A stretch of DNA of 64,000 nt from Tricholoma matsutake (Eukaryota > Basidiomycota > Agaricomycetes > Agaricales > Tricholomataceae). How positions within the stretch are numbered: the first letter of the stretch is position 1; each line of letters opens with the position of its first letter. The notes beneath the pieces were generated by a model. It ran no database searches. It was not told the origin of the DNA and was given only the letters and a program-made list of their open reading frames with translations. The position numbers and the translations under genes are program-made. Shown one piece after another: positions 44,612-55,932 of this stretch. The DNA lies in assembly GCA_026075535.2 (NCBI GenBank), contig AP026542.1:5146001-5210000 (forward strand). The letters run 5' to 3'.

Positions 44612-45075
44612 ATGCCTCAATGGATCCTTTTGCAAATTTGTATTTTACATTATATATAGTATATATACAGCCTCCCCTAAGCATTAGCTGAATGATGTAA
44701 CCATTCCTTTTTTGTATGCACCCCTTCCTCCTAGTTTACCTAAGAAACCCATCCCACCATATTTCTACAATTCCTCAATGGATCCTTTTGAAAACTTGAT
44801 TTTACATCATATATAGTATATATGCACCCTTCCTTAAGCATTAGTTGAACGACTTAACCATTCTTTTTTGGTATGCACCCCTTCCTCCTAGTTTACCTAG
44901 AGAACTCATCCCACTATATTTCCACAATGCCTCAACAGATCCTTTCGAAAATTTGTATTTTACATTATATATAGTATATATACACACCCCTTAAAGCATT
45001 AGGTGAATTACTTACCATTCTTTTTTGGTATGCACATCTTCCTCCTAGTTTACCCAAAAAGCTCATTTACAGTAT
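44612..45075 (+). repeat. Tandem array of a ~155-bp unit (three copies)
   Basis: Copies start near 44,612, 44,764 and 44,921, each with CCTCAA(T/C)(G/A)GATCCTTT, TATATAGTATATA, AGCATTAG and CTTCCTCCTAGTTTACC. They differ from each other at many sites, so the array is old. A fourth copy stands alone at 27,540-27,705. Confidence 0.85.
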
Positions 45076-45289
45076 TTCAATGTGAGCAGTGTGAGTCAGG
45101 GCACCATCTACTGGGATTGCACACCCCCTGGAACCAAAGCAGTATGTAAATGGATGCATGTAGAGGTGGGGAGTGATGGAGGAAGAGCTATGCACCAGAG
45201 ACCAGATTGAACCAAGTAGTCTCAAAAAGGCAATAAACCAAATACCTCTTCACAATGGTGCGAAAAACTTTGTATAACACTTGTATTGT

Positions 45290-45498
45290 ATTACTCTATA
45301 CTTAAACTACCACTTACACACTATAGAACTTCAAAAATGGCAGGTAGCTACCATGGTGAATCAGACCTGTGGTGTTCTCAAAATAACCATGGTAAAAAAC
45401 TGGCACCGTGGTTGCGGTGTTCAAACGGGTGCAGTTTTGACAGGTACGGGTGCAGTGTGGGAAAATCTTACCTGTGGTGTGACCCATGTTACACCCTA
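45290..45498. mobile_element. Right-end relic of a family 2 hAT-type element
   Basis: The sequence ends GTGACCCATGTTACACCCTA, the reverse of the family 2 tip TAGGGTGTAACATGGGTCAC, directly against element D protease sequence. Subterminal GGTGCAG/ACCTGTGG repeats precede it. I do not find the matching left tip or an 8-bp duplication, so it is truncated or sits at a rearrangement. Confidence 0.55.
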
Positions 45499-48400
45499 CT
45501 CAATTAGGAAAGCAGAAGGTGATTTTGGGCTATCCATGGCTTTGAGACCATAACCCAGAGGTCAACTGGTGTACTGGGGAGGTTACAATGAGCCGGTGTC
45601 CATCCCACTGTCGCACTTGTTTCACAGAAGCCAGACAAGAACATCATGGACAAAGGGCCTTAATATGACATACTCAGAAGTGTTGTGCTGGACCCCTGCC
45701 TATACCTAAAGTGGAGTTAGATGATCTGATGCCAGACTTGGATGATGATGATGATGAGGAGGAGCCAGAGGAAGTGGAGGAAGGTGATCAGATCTTCTAC
45801 ACTGTGATTCGTCCATTGCACGAGGTGTGTGCTACATTGAACATATCCCAATGCCTCGCTGAGGCCTTCCACAAAAACAATGCTGCTAAATCCTCTACTG
45901 ATTCCTTGCTTCCTCATCTCCATGAGTTCATGGACGTGTTCCCCAAGGAATCGTTCAACTCTCTCCCTGCACGCAAGCCGTGGGATCACACAATTGAACT
46001 CACCCACGGTGCAACCCCTTCATCCTGCAAGGTCTATCCTCTCTCTCCTGAAGAACAGCAACAGCTTGACCAGTTCATCGATGAACACCTGGCCTCTGGA
46101 CATATTTGACCATCAAAGTCACCCATGGCCTCTCCCTTTTTCTTCGTCAAGAAGAAGGATGGCTCACTTTGACCAGTTCAAGACTATAGAAGGCTCAATG
46201 ACATCATGGTCAAAAATTGCTACCCATTACCTCTCATCTCTGAACTTGTGAACCAGCTCCATGGAGCCAGATACTTCACCAAGCTCAATGTCTATTGGGG
46301 CTACAATAATGTGAGGATAAAGGAGGGAGATGAGTGGAAGGGAGATGAGTGGAAGTAGGGTGTAGCACAGGTACAGGTGAACCTGTGGTATTCTGCCTGC
46401 AGGTAGCACAGGTGCAGGTATGGGTTTGTATATCTGTACCTGTGGCAACACCACACCTGTACTCATGGTGTTGCAGGTTGTCACAGGTTTGAGTTGTGAT
46501 ATATCTCATATCAGGTTTTGTGGTTCCAAAATTCTTCTGAGCTCTTTGCTTTGAGTTAAAAGAATTTTTATCAAGTTTAATGAGAATCAATTGTTGTTAC
46601 ACTCTGTTAAGACATGTATCTGCCTTGTACTGTGGGATCTTATGACATACAATGATCTAATCCAGTGAAGTCAATGTTAGTTTGCATGGTGACCTTGAGT
46701 GTTCCTTCCAAAAATCACTCCTCTCATGCCAAAACTACTCTTCCCAGATAGAATGCAGCAAATTACTAGTTTCTTTGTGTTCTTCATGATGGATAAAAAA
46801 GTTGACAAGATGATTTGTGAAAGAATTGAACATTATATCATAATCTACATGTGGATTCAAGTGTTGAAGCAGTATAGAAAAGTTGGATAACTTTCTAGTA
46901 TAGCTACCTCTTATCTTTGTTTTAGCTACACATAGTATATGCCATGTTACTCAAGTGCTACTGTAGTTTTGAAACACTGTACAAAACCTGTGCTTATAAC
47001 TTGTACCTGCAGGTATGGTGTTTGTACAGGTATGGTGTCACAGGTGACAGGTGTGGTGTTGCCAGTGAAACCCATGGTGTCACCTGTGCTACTAGTACAC
47101 CCTAAGTGGAAGGCAGCCTTGCATACCAACCATGGTCTTTTTGAACTGCTCGTTATGTTCTTTGGCTTTACTAATAGTCCTGCCACCTTTCAGACCATAA
47201 TGAATGATATCTTCCATGACCTCATCCTTGAAGATGTTGTTTGTATCTATCTCGATGACATCCTCATCTTCACTTGCATGGTTGAAGAGCACCATCACAT
47301 CACACACCTCATCCTAGAATGACTTCAATGGTACAAACTCTACCTTCATTAGGACAAGTGCAAGTTTGAGAAGACCAAGATCAAGTACCTTGGCCTGATT
47401 ATCTTGGAGGGTCAGGTGGAGATGGATCCTATCAAGGTGAATGGAGTCACGGCTTGGCTGACACCCATGAACAAGAAAGAGGTGCAGTATTTCCTGGGCT
47501 TCATCAATTTCTATCAGTGTTTTATCAAGGATTTCTCACATCATGCACAACCACTGTTCGACTTGACAGGAAAGGAGGCATGGAGGTGGGATAATGCACA
47601 ACAGGAGGCATTCAAAAAGCTTAAGGAGATGGTCACTTCTGCTCCCATTCTTACCTTTGCTGATGATTCACACCCTTTTCATGTAGAAGCCAACAGTTCT
47701 GACTTTGTGACGGGCGCCATGTTGTCTCAGCAGTCTCTGGAGGACCAGAAGTGGCATCCTGTTGCATTCTACTCCAAAAGCCTTAGTGCTGTAGAGTGAA
47801 ACTATGAGATCCATGACAAGGAGATGTTGGCAATAATGCATGCACTTGAGGAGTGGCAACACTTCCTCAAGGGTGCCCAACACAAGGTGGAAATTTGGAT
47901 GGATCACAAGAATCTTGAGTACTTTATGATGGCCAAGAAATTGAACCATTGTCAAGCTTATTGGTCCCTGTATCTATCCAGATTCAACTTCTCCTTGCAC
48001 CACTGTCTGGGTCACAGCATGGGGAAGACTGATGCCCTCTCCTGATGTGCAGACCATGGGGATGGCAGCAATGACAATCAAAACATTGTGTTGTTGCAGC
48101 CAGACCTGTTCACCATTTGGGCACTGGAAGGCATCACACCCCAGGCCGAGGAGCAGGACATCCTACGTGACATTCATCATGCAAACCATAGCAGTTTACA
48201 CAAGGATGTTGTTGCCCAAGCTGTTAAAGAACTGAGGAAGGGATCCACCCTTTCCTTGCATGCGGCAGAGTGGGCTGAAAAAGAGGACTTGTTGTATTTC
48301 AGGGATTGCATCTATGTCCCCAATGACACAGACCTTCGCCAGCACATCATATCCCAACACCATGACTCACAGATTTCCATTCATCCTGGTTGCTGGAAGA

Positions 48401-48589
48401 CCTTGGAGCTCACCTCACGGGGCCACAAATGTCACGACTCATTGGTCAGTATTGTCATACTTGTGACCTTTGCTTATGCACCAAGATTCCTCATCACAAA
48501 CCCATTGGTAAGCTACACCCTCTTCCTGTTCCAGAGAGTTGTTGGGATGTTGTCAGTGTTGACTTTGTGGTGGAGTTGCCAGAGTCGAA
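45499..48589 (+). pseudogene. Ty3/gypsy pol fragment D (relative of element B)
   Basis: It begins inside the protease (LGYPWL-DHNPEVNWCTGEV, against LSLPWLREHNPEVDWQTNEV in B). RT blocks are [34 protein letters not shown] and, after the hAT insertion, [11 protein letters not shown]. RNase H has VEANSSDFVTGAML and NYEIHDKEMLAIMHALEEW. The integrase starts RQHIISQHHDSQISIHPG and stops at VVELPESN (48,589), where a family 2 hAT tip begins. In-frame stops are mostly TGA (46,106; 47,320; 47,797; 48,043), with one TAG at 47,350. At 48,043 D has TGA where B has CGA. A 15-bp tandem duplication ([10 protein letters not shown]) lies beside the hAT insertion. No LTR of D is present. Confidence 0.85.
46356..47104. 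mobile_element. Non-autonomous hAT-type element, family 2 copy b
   Basis: The tips are TAGGGTGTAGCACAGGTACA and, in reverse, TAGGGTGTACTAGTAGCACA. The 8-bp duplication AGTGGAAG is exact (46,348-46,355; 47,105-47,112). It splits the RT of element D between GDEWK and [11 protein letters not shown], and the frame joins once it is removed. Subterminal repeats of ACAGGT, GTGGTGTTGC and CACCTGT fill both ends. It has no hairpin cargo of the kind seen in copies a and c. Confidence 0.93.
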
Positions 48590-49550
48590 TAGGGTGTGAC
48601 ATGGGTAACCCATGGGTACATTTTTTTGTACCCATACCCGTACCCATGAACACCATACCCGCATGGGTAGGGGTGCGGTGTTTATCATGGGTCACCATCG
48701 GGTTTTGACTCAACTACATATTTTAATAATATAATTACATTAAACTAATATATAAACATAATAAGAATGCCCCCCTCTCACATTTGGAGCGAGGGGGGGG
48801 CCTGTCATCACTGAGAACAGAACAAAAAAACCCCTCCTGCTCACATTTTCAGTGAGAGGGGGGGGGGGTGCCTTCTCATCATCGTCATTGTCATCGTGCC
48901 TGCTCCCCCTTCTCATCGTCCCCATCCTCATTGCACCCCATTTCCACCCCATGAGCAGTTGCTCATGGCGGTGGTTGGGGGTGCTGTTCATGCAGTACTG
49001 GTCATGCCCATCATTGTTGTCGGTGCCCCCTCTCTGCTTGTCATCTGTCCTGTCACTGGTTCCATCCTTGTTGTTATCCACCCTGTGAGCAGAGGCTTGC
49101 AGCAGTGGTGGTGGTGGGGTGCTGTTGACAGTGTTGTCTCACTATTAGAACCTAAAGATCAAATAAGTTAGAAAGAAACAAGATTGAAATATATATAAAA
49201 ATACCTAGGGCCCAAATGATGATAGACGTCATTTGGGCTGTGATAAGAACCCCTCCATCTCACTCTTGAAGTGAGGGAGGGGCTGGCACCAGAGAAGCAG
49301 AGACCTCCATCTCACTTTTGAGGTGAGGGAGGGGCATTGGATGGGCGCATACATTGTTGTAGACAAAAGTGTAACCTATGATCAGCATATCAACAGACTC
49401 ACATGACCAGAATCCTGGTACTGGCATACCTGTAACACCATGGAAATGGGTATGGTGTTGCGCGGGTATGGCAATCTGTAACCATACCCATACCTGAGTG
49501 TACCCATGACCAGATATCCATGGTGTTACCCATACCCATGTCACACCCTA
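48590..49550. mobile_element. Non-autonomous hAT-type element, family 2 copy c
   Basis: The left tip TAGGGTGTGACATGGGTAAC and the right tip (reverse) TAGGGTGTGACATGGGTATG are almost identical. Subterminal TACCCATACCC repeats lie at both ends. Inside are four hairpins of a CCCCTC..CTCAC/GTGAG..GAGGGG type (48,770; 48,832; 49,251; 49,304), two GAGCA-type hairpins (48,949; 49,084), a GCCCAAATGA/TCATTTGGGC hairpin (49,210-49,238) and a minus-strand intron-like segment 49,152-49,204. The flanks do not match: GAGTCGAA on the left and, once element B is removed, GGTGGCTG on the right. The left side is element D integrase and the right side is an unrelated gag, so it stands at a rearrangement breakpoint. 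Confidence 0.75.
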
Positions 49551-49552
49551 GG

Positions 49553-50085
49553 TGTAAGGGGAACACCTTATGAGCCCCTACAATGGTTGGCACATTTGTG
49601 AACATTTCTGCACACACATAAATGTTCATGCAACAAAGTGCCTTTTGCGCCAACCATCTACAAACATTCCGATATGTCAATCCATCAGCCCCTATTGTAC
49701 TCTCACCATTCTCACAGTCAATACCCTGCGGAAATGATCGAGGATGTCTTTGCACGCCCATTACCAATCATGGCCTGATGTGGACACCACTTACCGAGTA
49801 TGGCCTGATGCAGACACTATCACTGATTGATGGCTGTCTCCCCAAATGGGAACATGACCTGGATCTGAATTAGTGCTAGGATGGAAGGGGCTCCAAGTAT
49901 TTTAGAACATCACATGCCTTCCATATATATACTTTGGCCTTGCACTGGACTCCTTAGAGTTTTCTCTTTGGTTTTCCCTTGCAAGGTATGGGTCTTTCCT
50001 TGTTCAATAGTTATTGAATCTAAACTTTGGTTTTCCCTTGCAAGTATTGAGTTCTTAGGACTCTGATCATAAAATTGCCCTTACA
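49553..50085 (+). repeat. 5' LTR of element B
   Basis: 533 bp from TGTAAGGGGAACACC to AATTGCCCTTACA. A TATATATAC motif lies at 49,923-49,931. Compared with the 3' LTR it lacks about 42 bp made of repeats of the CACCTTTTGC unit. Many differences are CG against TG or CA (for example GATGTGG here, GATGCGG there). Confidence 0.95.
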
Positions 50086-50253
50086 GAAGAAAACTCTCTC
50101 TTTAGTGGACTGAAGGTAGTAGGTTACCACAGCCAGCAACTTAGTTTACAAAAATTTTGCACATTTTTGCGCCTGCTTCGTGACTTTGGAAAGCTTCGCT
50201 ATCATCCCTCCACTCGACTCTTCTGCCCCTTTTACACAATTACCAACCTTCCC

Positions 50254-51387
50254 ATGGAGACAGACAATGAGGACCGCCTCCAGCGCATTGAAGTGAGCAT
50301 TGCAGGCCTTGTACAGACTATGGCAGTATTTGTGCAATGAGAGGCAGACCGCGAAGAGCCACAGGTGCTTCCGAGCATCTCCAACCCCACAGACCTAGGG
50401 TCTCCTGGCCCAGTAGTTCACGAAATCCATTGCAAAACATCATTGCGAGATTACCGCCCCAAGCCTGCAAACCCCGCAGATTTTTTGGGTGATCGTTCAC
50501 AGGGACAAGTGTTCCTGAATTCATGTGCACTCTATTTTGCCCTCACTGCTCATCAATTTGTGGACAAGCATGCACAGATTATGTGGGCTCTCTCATTCAT
50601 GAAGGGCAGATGAGCTGCATGGTTTGTGGATCGTCTCATGTGCAACTACCAACTAAGCAGAAGACTCCCCTATACCTCCTACTCCAATTTTGTGGATGAA
50701 TTTGCAAATGAGTTCTGTCCAAAGAACAAGATCCAATCTTTGCAGACTGAGCTCGAGACTGTGAAGTACTTCCAAGGTACACGAACCGTTGACAAGTATG
50801 TCGACGACTTTCGTGAACTGGTAGAGCAAGTGCAGTACTTCGAGGGCTCGCATATTGTCCTCAAATTCTGACAAGGTCTAAACACAAAGATCCAAGACCA
50901 TGTCGCCTGTCTCACCACCGGACGGCCTTCAGATAACACCCCCAAGCAGTGGTACAATGCCACTATCATCTGCAACAAAAATCGCATTGCAAATGAGGCT
51001 TTTCGCACATCTTCGCGAATGGCCTCACAATCTGAAACCAGCTCACAGCCAGGGAACATGTTCTGCAAGCTCGTTCCCACCATGGTGTGGCCCCTCCCCC
51101 CAATTTCACACACAACCGCCCCATTGCGATACACACCTTCAGCACAAAGTGTCTCTGCACCCACTAAACCAAAGGACAGATCTGCACTCATCTGCTTTCA
51201 TTGTGGAGAATCCGGTCATACATGACCCAAATGCCCAAGACGATTTGACATTCAGTACATGGATGGCAAAGAGCAACATGATTTTGTGCAGGAGGAATTC
51301 ACAGCGCTGGATGTGAATGACACAAACAAGAGGAATGAGGAGCCCATTGTAGAAGTAAAGGAGGATTTTTGCAGTGACAACGAGTGA
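50254..51387 (+). pseudogene. Element B gag
   Basis: The ATG at 50,254 starts METDNEDRLQRIEVSIAGL, a coiled N terminus. The capsid region includes RQGQVFLNSCALYF-type sequence (here SQGQVFLNSCALYFAL), FANEFCPKN and YVDDFRELVEQVQYF. A CX2CX4HX4C zinc knuckle (CFHCGESGHT-PKC) lies near 51,200. Four internal stops (50,338; 50,611; 50,869; 51,223) are all TGA, the last inside the knuckle where family members have arginine. Gag ends in TGA at 51,385, overlapping the pol start region by a few bases (GAGTGAGC, possibly an altered ATGA stop-start overlap). Confidence 0.88.
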
Positions 51388-54300
51388 GCAGTACGCCACC
51401 ATTGTCCGCGAAAAATCGTTTCACAGTGTTGTCAGTAGATGAAGTGTATGAATCAAATTCTATTTCATCGACCAATCTCTCTGTGAACGATGCGCAAGCC
51501 GTACTAACCCCTCCCTATCCTCGTTTGCATTTTCATAAGCACCCTAAATGGGAGAAACGACTCCCCAACCACTATGTTGTAGTGGTGACCCCAAGCCCCC
51601 ACTCATTCGAGCTCGAAGTATCGCTGCAAACCACCAATACCGGCACTGTACACATGACCAAGGCGCTACTTGATTGTGGCACCACTGGCCTTTTCATCAG
51701 TTCCGATTTTGTTGCGTGAAATCACCTCGCAACAAAAGCGCTCAGCTGACCCATCCCTGTGTTCAATATCAATGGCTCAGCGAATGAAGCAGGCAATATC
51801 TTGGAAGTTGTAGAGGTCCTACTACGATTTCGCGACCACTCTGAATGTGTGACATTTGCGGTGACTGGCATCGGCAAGCAAGATGTTATTCTCAGCCTCC
51901 CCTGGCTCCGCGAGCATAATCCTGAGGTGGACTGGCAGACTAATGAGGTCAAAATGAGTCGATGCCCGAATCACTGCCACACCTGTCAGAACAAGACAAA
52001 TGAAGAGTGCAAAAGCGCTTTTCGGGAAATCACTAGCATTCATACCTGTTGTGCAGGTCCCATGCCTACCCCTGATGTTGAGATGGAGGACATCCCAGAC
52101 CTTCCGCAACTGGTGAACAATGATAATGATGATGAAGACCATGATGAACCGCCCCTTTCGAGCGAAAACTCAGTCAAAGAAGGAGATCGCATCTTTGTCG
52201 CTACCATTCCCTGCGAAGTGGAATTCATTCATGCCACATCTAACATTTCACAACGGCTAGCAGAGGCCTTCCATAAGAATGTGCAACCAAAGTCCTTTCA
52301 CGAATCTGTCCCTGTGCACTTCTATGAGTTCGAGGACCTATTCGCAAAGTCTTCATTCGACTGCTTGCCTGACCAAAAGGTATGGGATCATGTGATCGAA
52401 CTCATCCCTGGTGCGAAAGCCACTAGCTGCAAGGTCTACCCCCTCGCACCCAATGAGCAGGCCGAGATGGACGAATTCATCCAGGAGAACCTAGCCACTG
52501 GCCGCATTTGCCCCTCAAAGTCACCGATGGCATCCCCCATCTTCTTTATCAAGAAGAAGGATGGATCCCTATGGCTTGTGCAAGATTATTGCACTCTCAA
52601 TGCCCTCACGATCAAAAACCAATATCCGCTACCACTGATTTTGGAACTGGTAAATCAACTATGAGGCGCAAAATACTTTACAAAACTCGACGTGTGATGG
52701 GGGTACAACAAAGTGCGCATGAAAAGGGGTGACGAATGGAAAGCTGCTTTTTGCATAAATCGCAGGCTTTTTGAACCCTTGGTGATGTTTTTCAGACTCA
52801 CAAACTCCCCTTCCACATTCCAAACGATGATGAACGACATTTTTCAGGATCTCATTATGGAAGGAGTGGTCTGTGTCTACCTGGATGACATCCTCATCTT
52901 TACAAAATTGATTGATGAACATCAGCGCATTACGTGCCTTGTCCTGGAGTGCCTTCATGTGCACAAGCTGTTTCTGCAACATGACAAGTGCAAGTTCGAG
53001 CAAACAACGATCGAGTACCTTGGACTCATCATATCTGAGGGCGAAATTCGTATGGATCCCGTCAAGGTAGCAGGAGTCACTGAATGGCCCACCCCCAAAA
53101 TGCGCAAGGAGGTACAGTCATTCCTGGGGTTCGCGAATTTCTATCGATGCTTCATTGAAGACTTTTTGCATCATGCGAAACCCCTCTTTGAGCTCACAAA
53201 GAAGGAGCACAAATGGGAATGGGGACCTTCAGAACAAGGTGCCTTTGACGAAATCAAGAATCGGGTCACATCCACCCCTATTCTCCATTTCACTGATGAC
53301 ACCAAAGCATTTCGCATCGAGGCGGACAGCTCAGATTATGTGACTGGCTCAGTGCTGTTGCAGCAATCAGCCAACAATCTCAAATGGCACCCTATCGTGT
53401 TCTACTCAAAATCGCTCAATGTGGTCAAACAAAATTATGAGATCCACAACAAGGAGATGCTAGCAGTGATGAGATCATTAGAGGAATGGAGGCATTTCCT
53501 TGAAGGTGCACAGCACAAGGTAGAGATCTGGACTGACCACAAAAATCTGGAGTACTTCATGACCGCAAAAAAGCTAAATTGCAGACAAGCTCGCTGGTCG
53601 CTCTATCTTTTGTGGTTCGACTTCATCATGCACCACCATCCTGGAAAGAGTATGGGTAAGTGTGATGCGCTTTCACGACAAGCTGATCATGCGAACGGCA
53701 CGGATGATAATTGTGACACTACCCTGCTCCGCCCCAAATTCTTCGTGATTCATGCACTCGAAGGGATGATGATCGAAGGAGTGGAGCGAAATATCTTGCA
53801 CGAAGTGTGAAAGGGGGTTCGGGATGGAAAGAGCAAAGATGCAGTGGTACTAGCGATGAAGGAGTTGGATAGGGCCAAAGGCAAGACATTGCAAAGCTCA
53901 GAGTGGACAGAGGAGGATGGATTATGGAGGTTTCATGATCGCATTTATGTTCCGCTCATACCAGACTTACAACGCAGAATCGCTGAACAGCATCATGACT
54001 CCAAGATTGGTGGACATGCTGGACACTGGAAAACACTCGAACTCATCTCGCGCAATTACTGGTGGCCAAACATGTTGCACTTTGTCGGTCAGTACTGTAA
54101 GGCCTGGGATCTATGTCTTTGCACGAAGGCGCAGAAGCACTGACCTTTCAGTGAACTACACCCCCTCCCAATCCCCGAAAATTGCTGGGATGTGGTAAGT
54201 GTTGATTTCATCACCAAACTTCCAGACTCCCATGGCTTCGATGCGACGATGGTGGTGGTAGACTCGGTGAGCAAGCGCAGCCATTTCATACCCACTCACA

Positions 54301-55291
54301 CCACCGTTATGGCACTGGGATCGGCGTGATTGTACTTGCAGAATGTGTGGAACCTTCATGGCCTCCCAAAATTGATGCTCTCAGATTGGGGACTGCAGTT
54401 CATAGCACAATTCATGCACGAATTGTATCGCTTGTTGGGGATCACCATTTCGGCATCCACAGTGTATCACCCACAGTCCGATGGGCAGACCGAATGAGTC
54501 AATCAGAGGAGCTCAAGCAGTACATCCACATTTTTGTGAATGAGCGCCAAAATGATTGGGACACTCTGCTCCCTCTGGGTGAATTCGCATACAATAACCA
54601 TGTCCACTCATCCACCCAGCACTCCCCCTTCTTCATTGACACTGGCAGACATCCATGGATGGGTTTTGAGCCCAACCAATGACCCTTGAGGCTCAAGGCA
54701 GTCAACGAGTTTGTAGATCAGATGAAGTTGATGTTGGAGGAGGCTCGTGCTGCTCTTGCAAAATTGAAGGATGATATGGCGAGGTACTATGACCAATGGC
54801 AAATTCCCACACCAATTTTTGCAATCAGTGAAAAGGTCTTCCTGGATGCTTCGGATATCAGCCCAACTAGACCCATGAAGAAATTTGTGCACCGCTTCCT
54901 GGGGCTGTACCCAGTCATTTGTCCTGTCGGCTCGCATGCATATCACCTCCAACTGCCACCATTGATGGCTCAAATACATCCGGTGTTCCACATTGTCAAG
55001 CTCATGCCTGCACCAATGGACCTGATCGAAGGTCGCCATGCAAAATCACCGCCGCCCCCCGAGATTGTAGGAGGATAGGAGAGGTACGAGGTGGATGAGG
55101 TGCTGGACAGCAGGATGAAGGGTAGGAAGTTGCAGTATCTGGTCAGATGGAAAGGTTATGGGCAAGAAGAGAATTCATGGATTCCAGAGGAGGATCTCGA
55201 TGCCGCAAAACTGATCGTGAACTTCTACAGGGCTCATCCGAGTGCCCCAAAATGTGTTAACACACTTACCTTTGGACAGATGGGATTCTGA
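51384..55291 (+). pseudogene. Element B pol with chromodomain
   Basis: Order of domains: protease (LLDCGTTGLFISSDF), RT (KSPMASPIFFIKKKDGSLW; catalytic VYLDDILIF at 52,876-52,902), RNase H (IEADSSDYVTGSVLLQQ; NYEIHNKEMLAVMRSLEEW), integrase zinc finger (HHDSKIGGHAGHWKTLELI, then C-C near 54,100), core ([23 protein letters not shown]) and chromodomain (YEVDEVLDSRMKGRKLQYLV, RWKGYGQEENSWIPEEDL; 55,082-55,210). Nine internal stops are TGA (51,717; 51,747; 52,662; 52,695; 53,808; 54,141; 54,327; 54,495; 54,680) and one is TAG (55,076). A 2-nt insertion near 54,508 shifts the frame. The protease and RT catalytic residues are still intact. Confidence 0.92.
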
Positions 55292-55352
55292 CCACAATAT
55301 CTGCACCGATGGAACTTTGCGCATCGGGATGCTGCACCTTAAGGGGGGGTGA

Positions 55353-55927
55353 TGTAAGGGGAACACCTTATGAGCCCCTACAATGGTTGGTGCACATTTG
55401 CGAACATTTCTGCACACATGCAAACATTCATGCAACAAAGCACCTTTTGCACAACAAGGCACCTTTTCACACAATGAGGCACCTTTTGCGCCAACCATCT
55501 ACAAACATTCCGATATGTCAATCCATCAGCCCCTATTGTACTCTCACCATTCTCACAGTCAATACCCTGCAGAAATGATTGAGGATGTCTTCGCACGCCC
55601 ATTACCAATCATGGCCTGATGCGGACACCACTTACTGAGTATGGCCTGATGCAGACACTATCACTGATTGATGGCTGTCTCCCCAAATGGGAACATGACC
55701 CTGGATCTGAATTAGTGCTAGGATGGAAGGGGCTCCAAGTATTTTAGAATGTTGCATGCCTTCCATATATATCCTTCGGCCTTGCACTGGACTCCTTAGA
55801 GTTTTCTCTTTGGTTTTCCCTTGCAAGGTATGGGTCTTTCCTTGTTCAATAGTTATTGAATCTAAACTTTGGTTTTCCCTTGCAAGTATCGAGTTCTTAG
55901 GACTCTGATCATAAGGTTGCCCTTACA
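55353..55927 (+). repeat. 3' LTR of element B
   Basis: 575 bp, beginning TGTAAGGGGAACACC after the polypurine tract and ending TTGCCCTTACA. It contains three tandem variants of CACCTTTT(G/C)(C/A)(G/A)C near 55,440-55,490 where the 5' LTR has one. Confidence 0.95.
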
Positions 55928-55932
55928 CTAGG

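Larger units (their letters stand above)
49553..55927 (+). mobile_element. Chromodomain Ty3/gypsy retrotransposon B
   Basis: A complete 6.4-kb element with LTRs at both ends, a polypurine tract (AAGGGGGGGTGA, 55,341-55,352) and a perfect 5-bp duplication CTAGG (49,548-49,552; 55,928-55,932). It inserted where the right tip of hAT copy c meets a minus-strand gag. The body codes for gag, protease, RT, RNase H, integrase and a C-terminal chromodomain, which places it among chromoviruses, whose chromodomain guides integration into heterochromatin. At least 13 internal TGA codons, one TAG and a 2-nt frameshift make it non-autonomous. Confidence 0.95.

Noticed and set aside
50254..55291. Recoded TGA (selenocysteine or a changed genetic code) in the retroelement frames
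   Set aside because: Host genes here end in TGA (CDS1, NDUFB3) and have no internal TGA. The TGA codons in the elements fall at expected arginine CGA sites, and CpG loss explains them.
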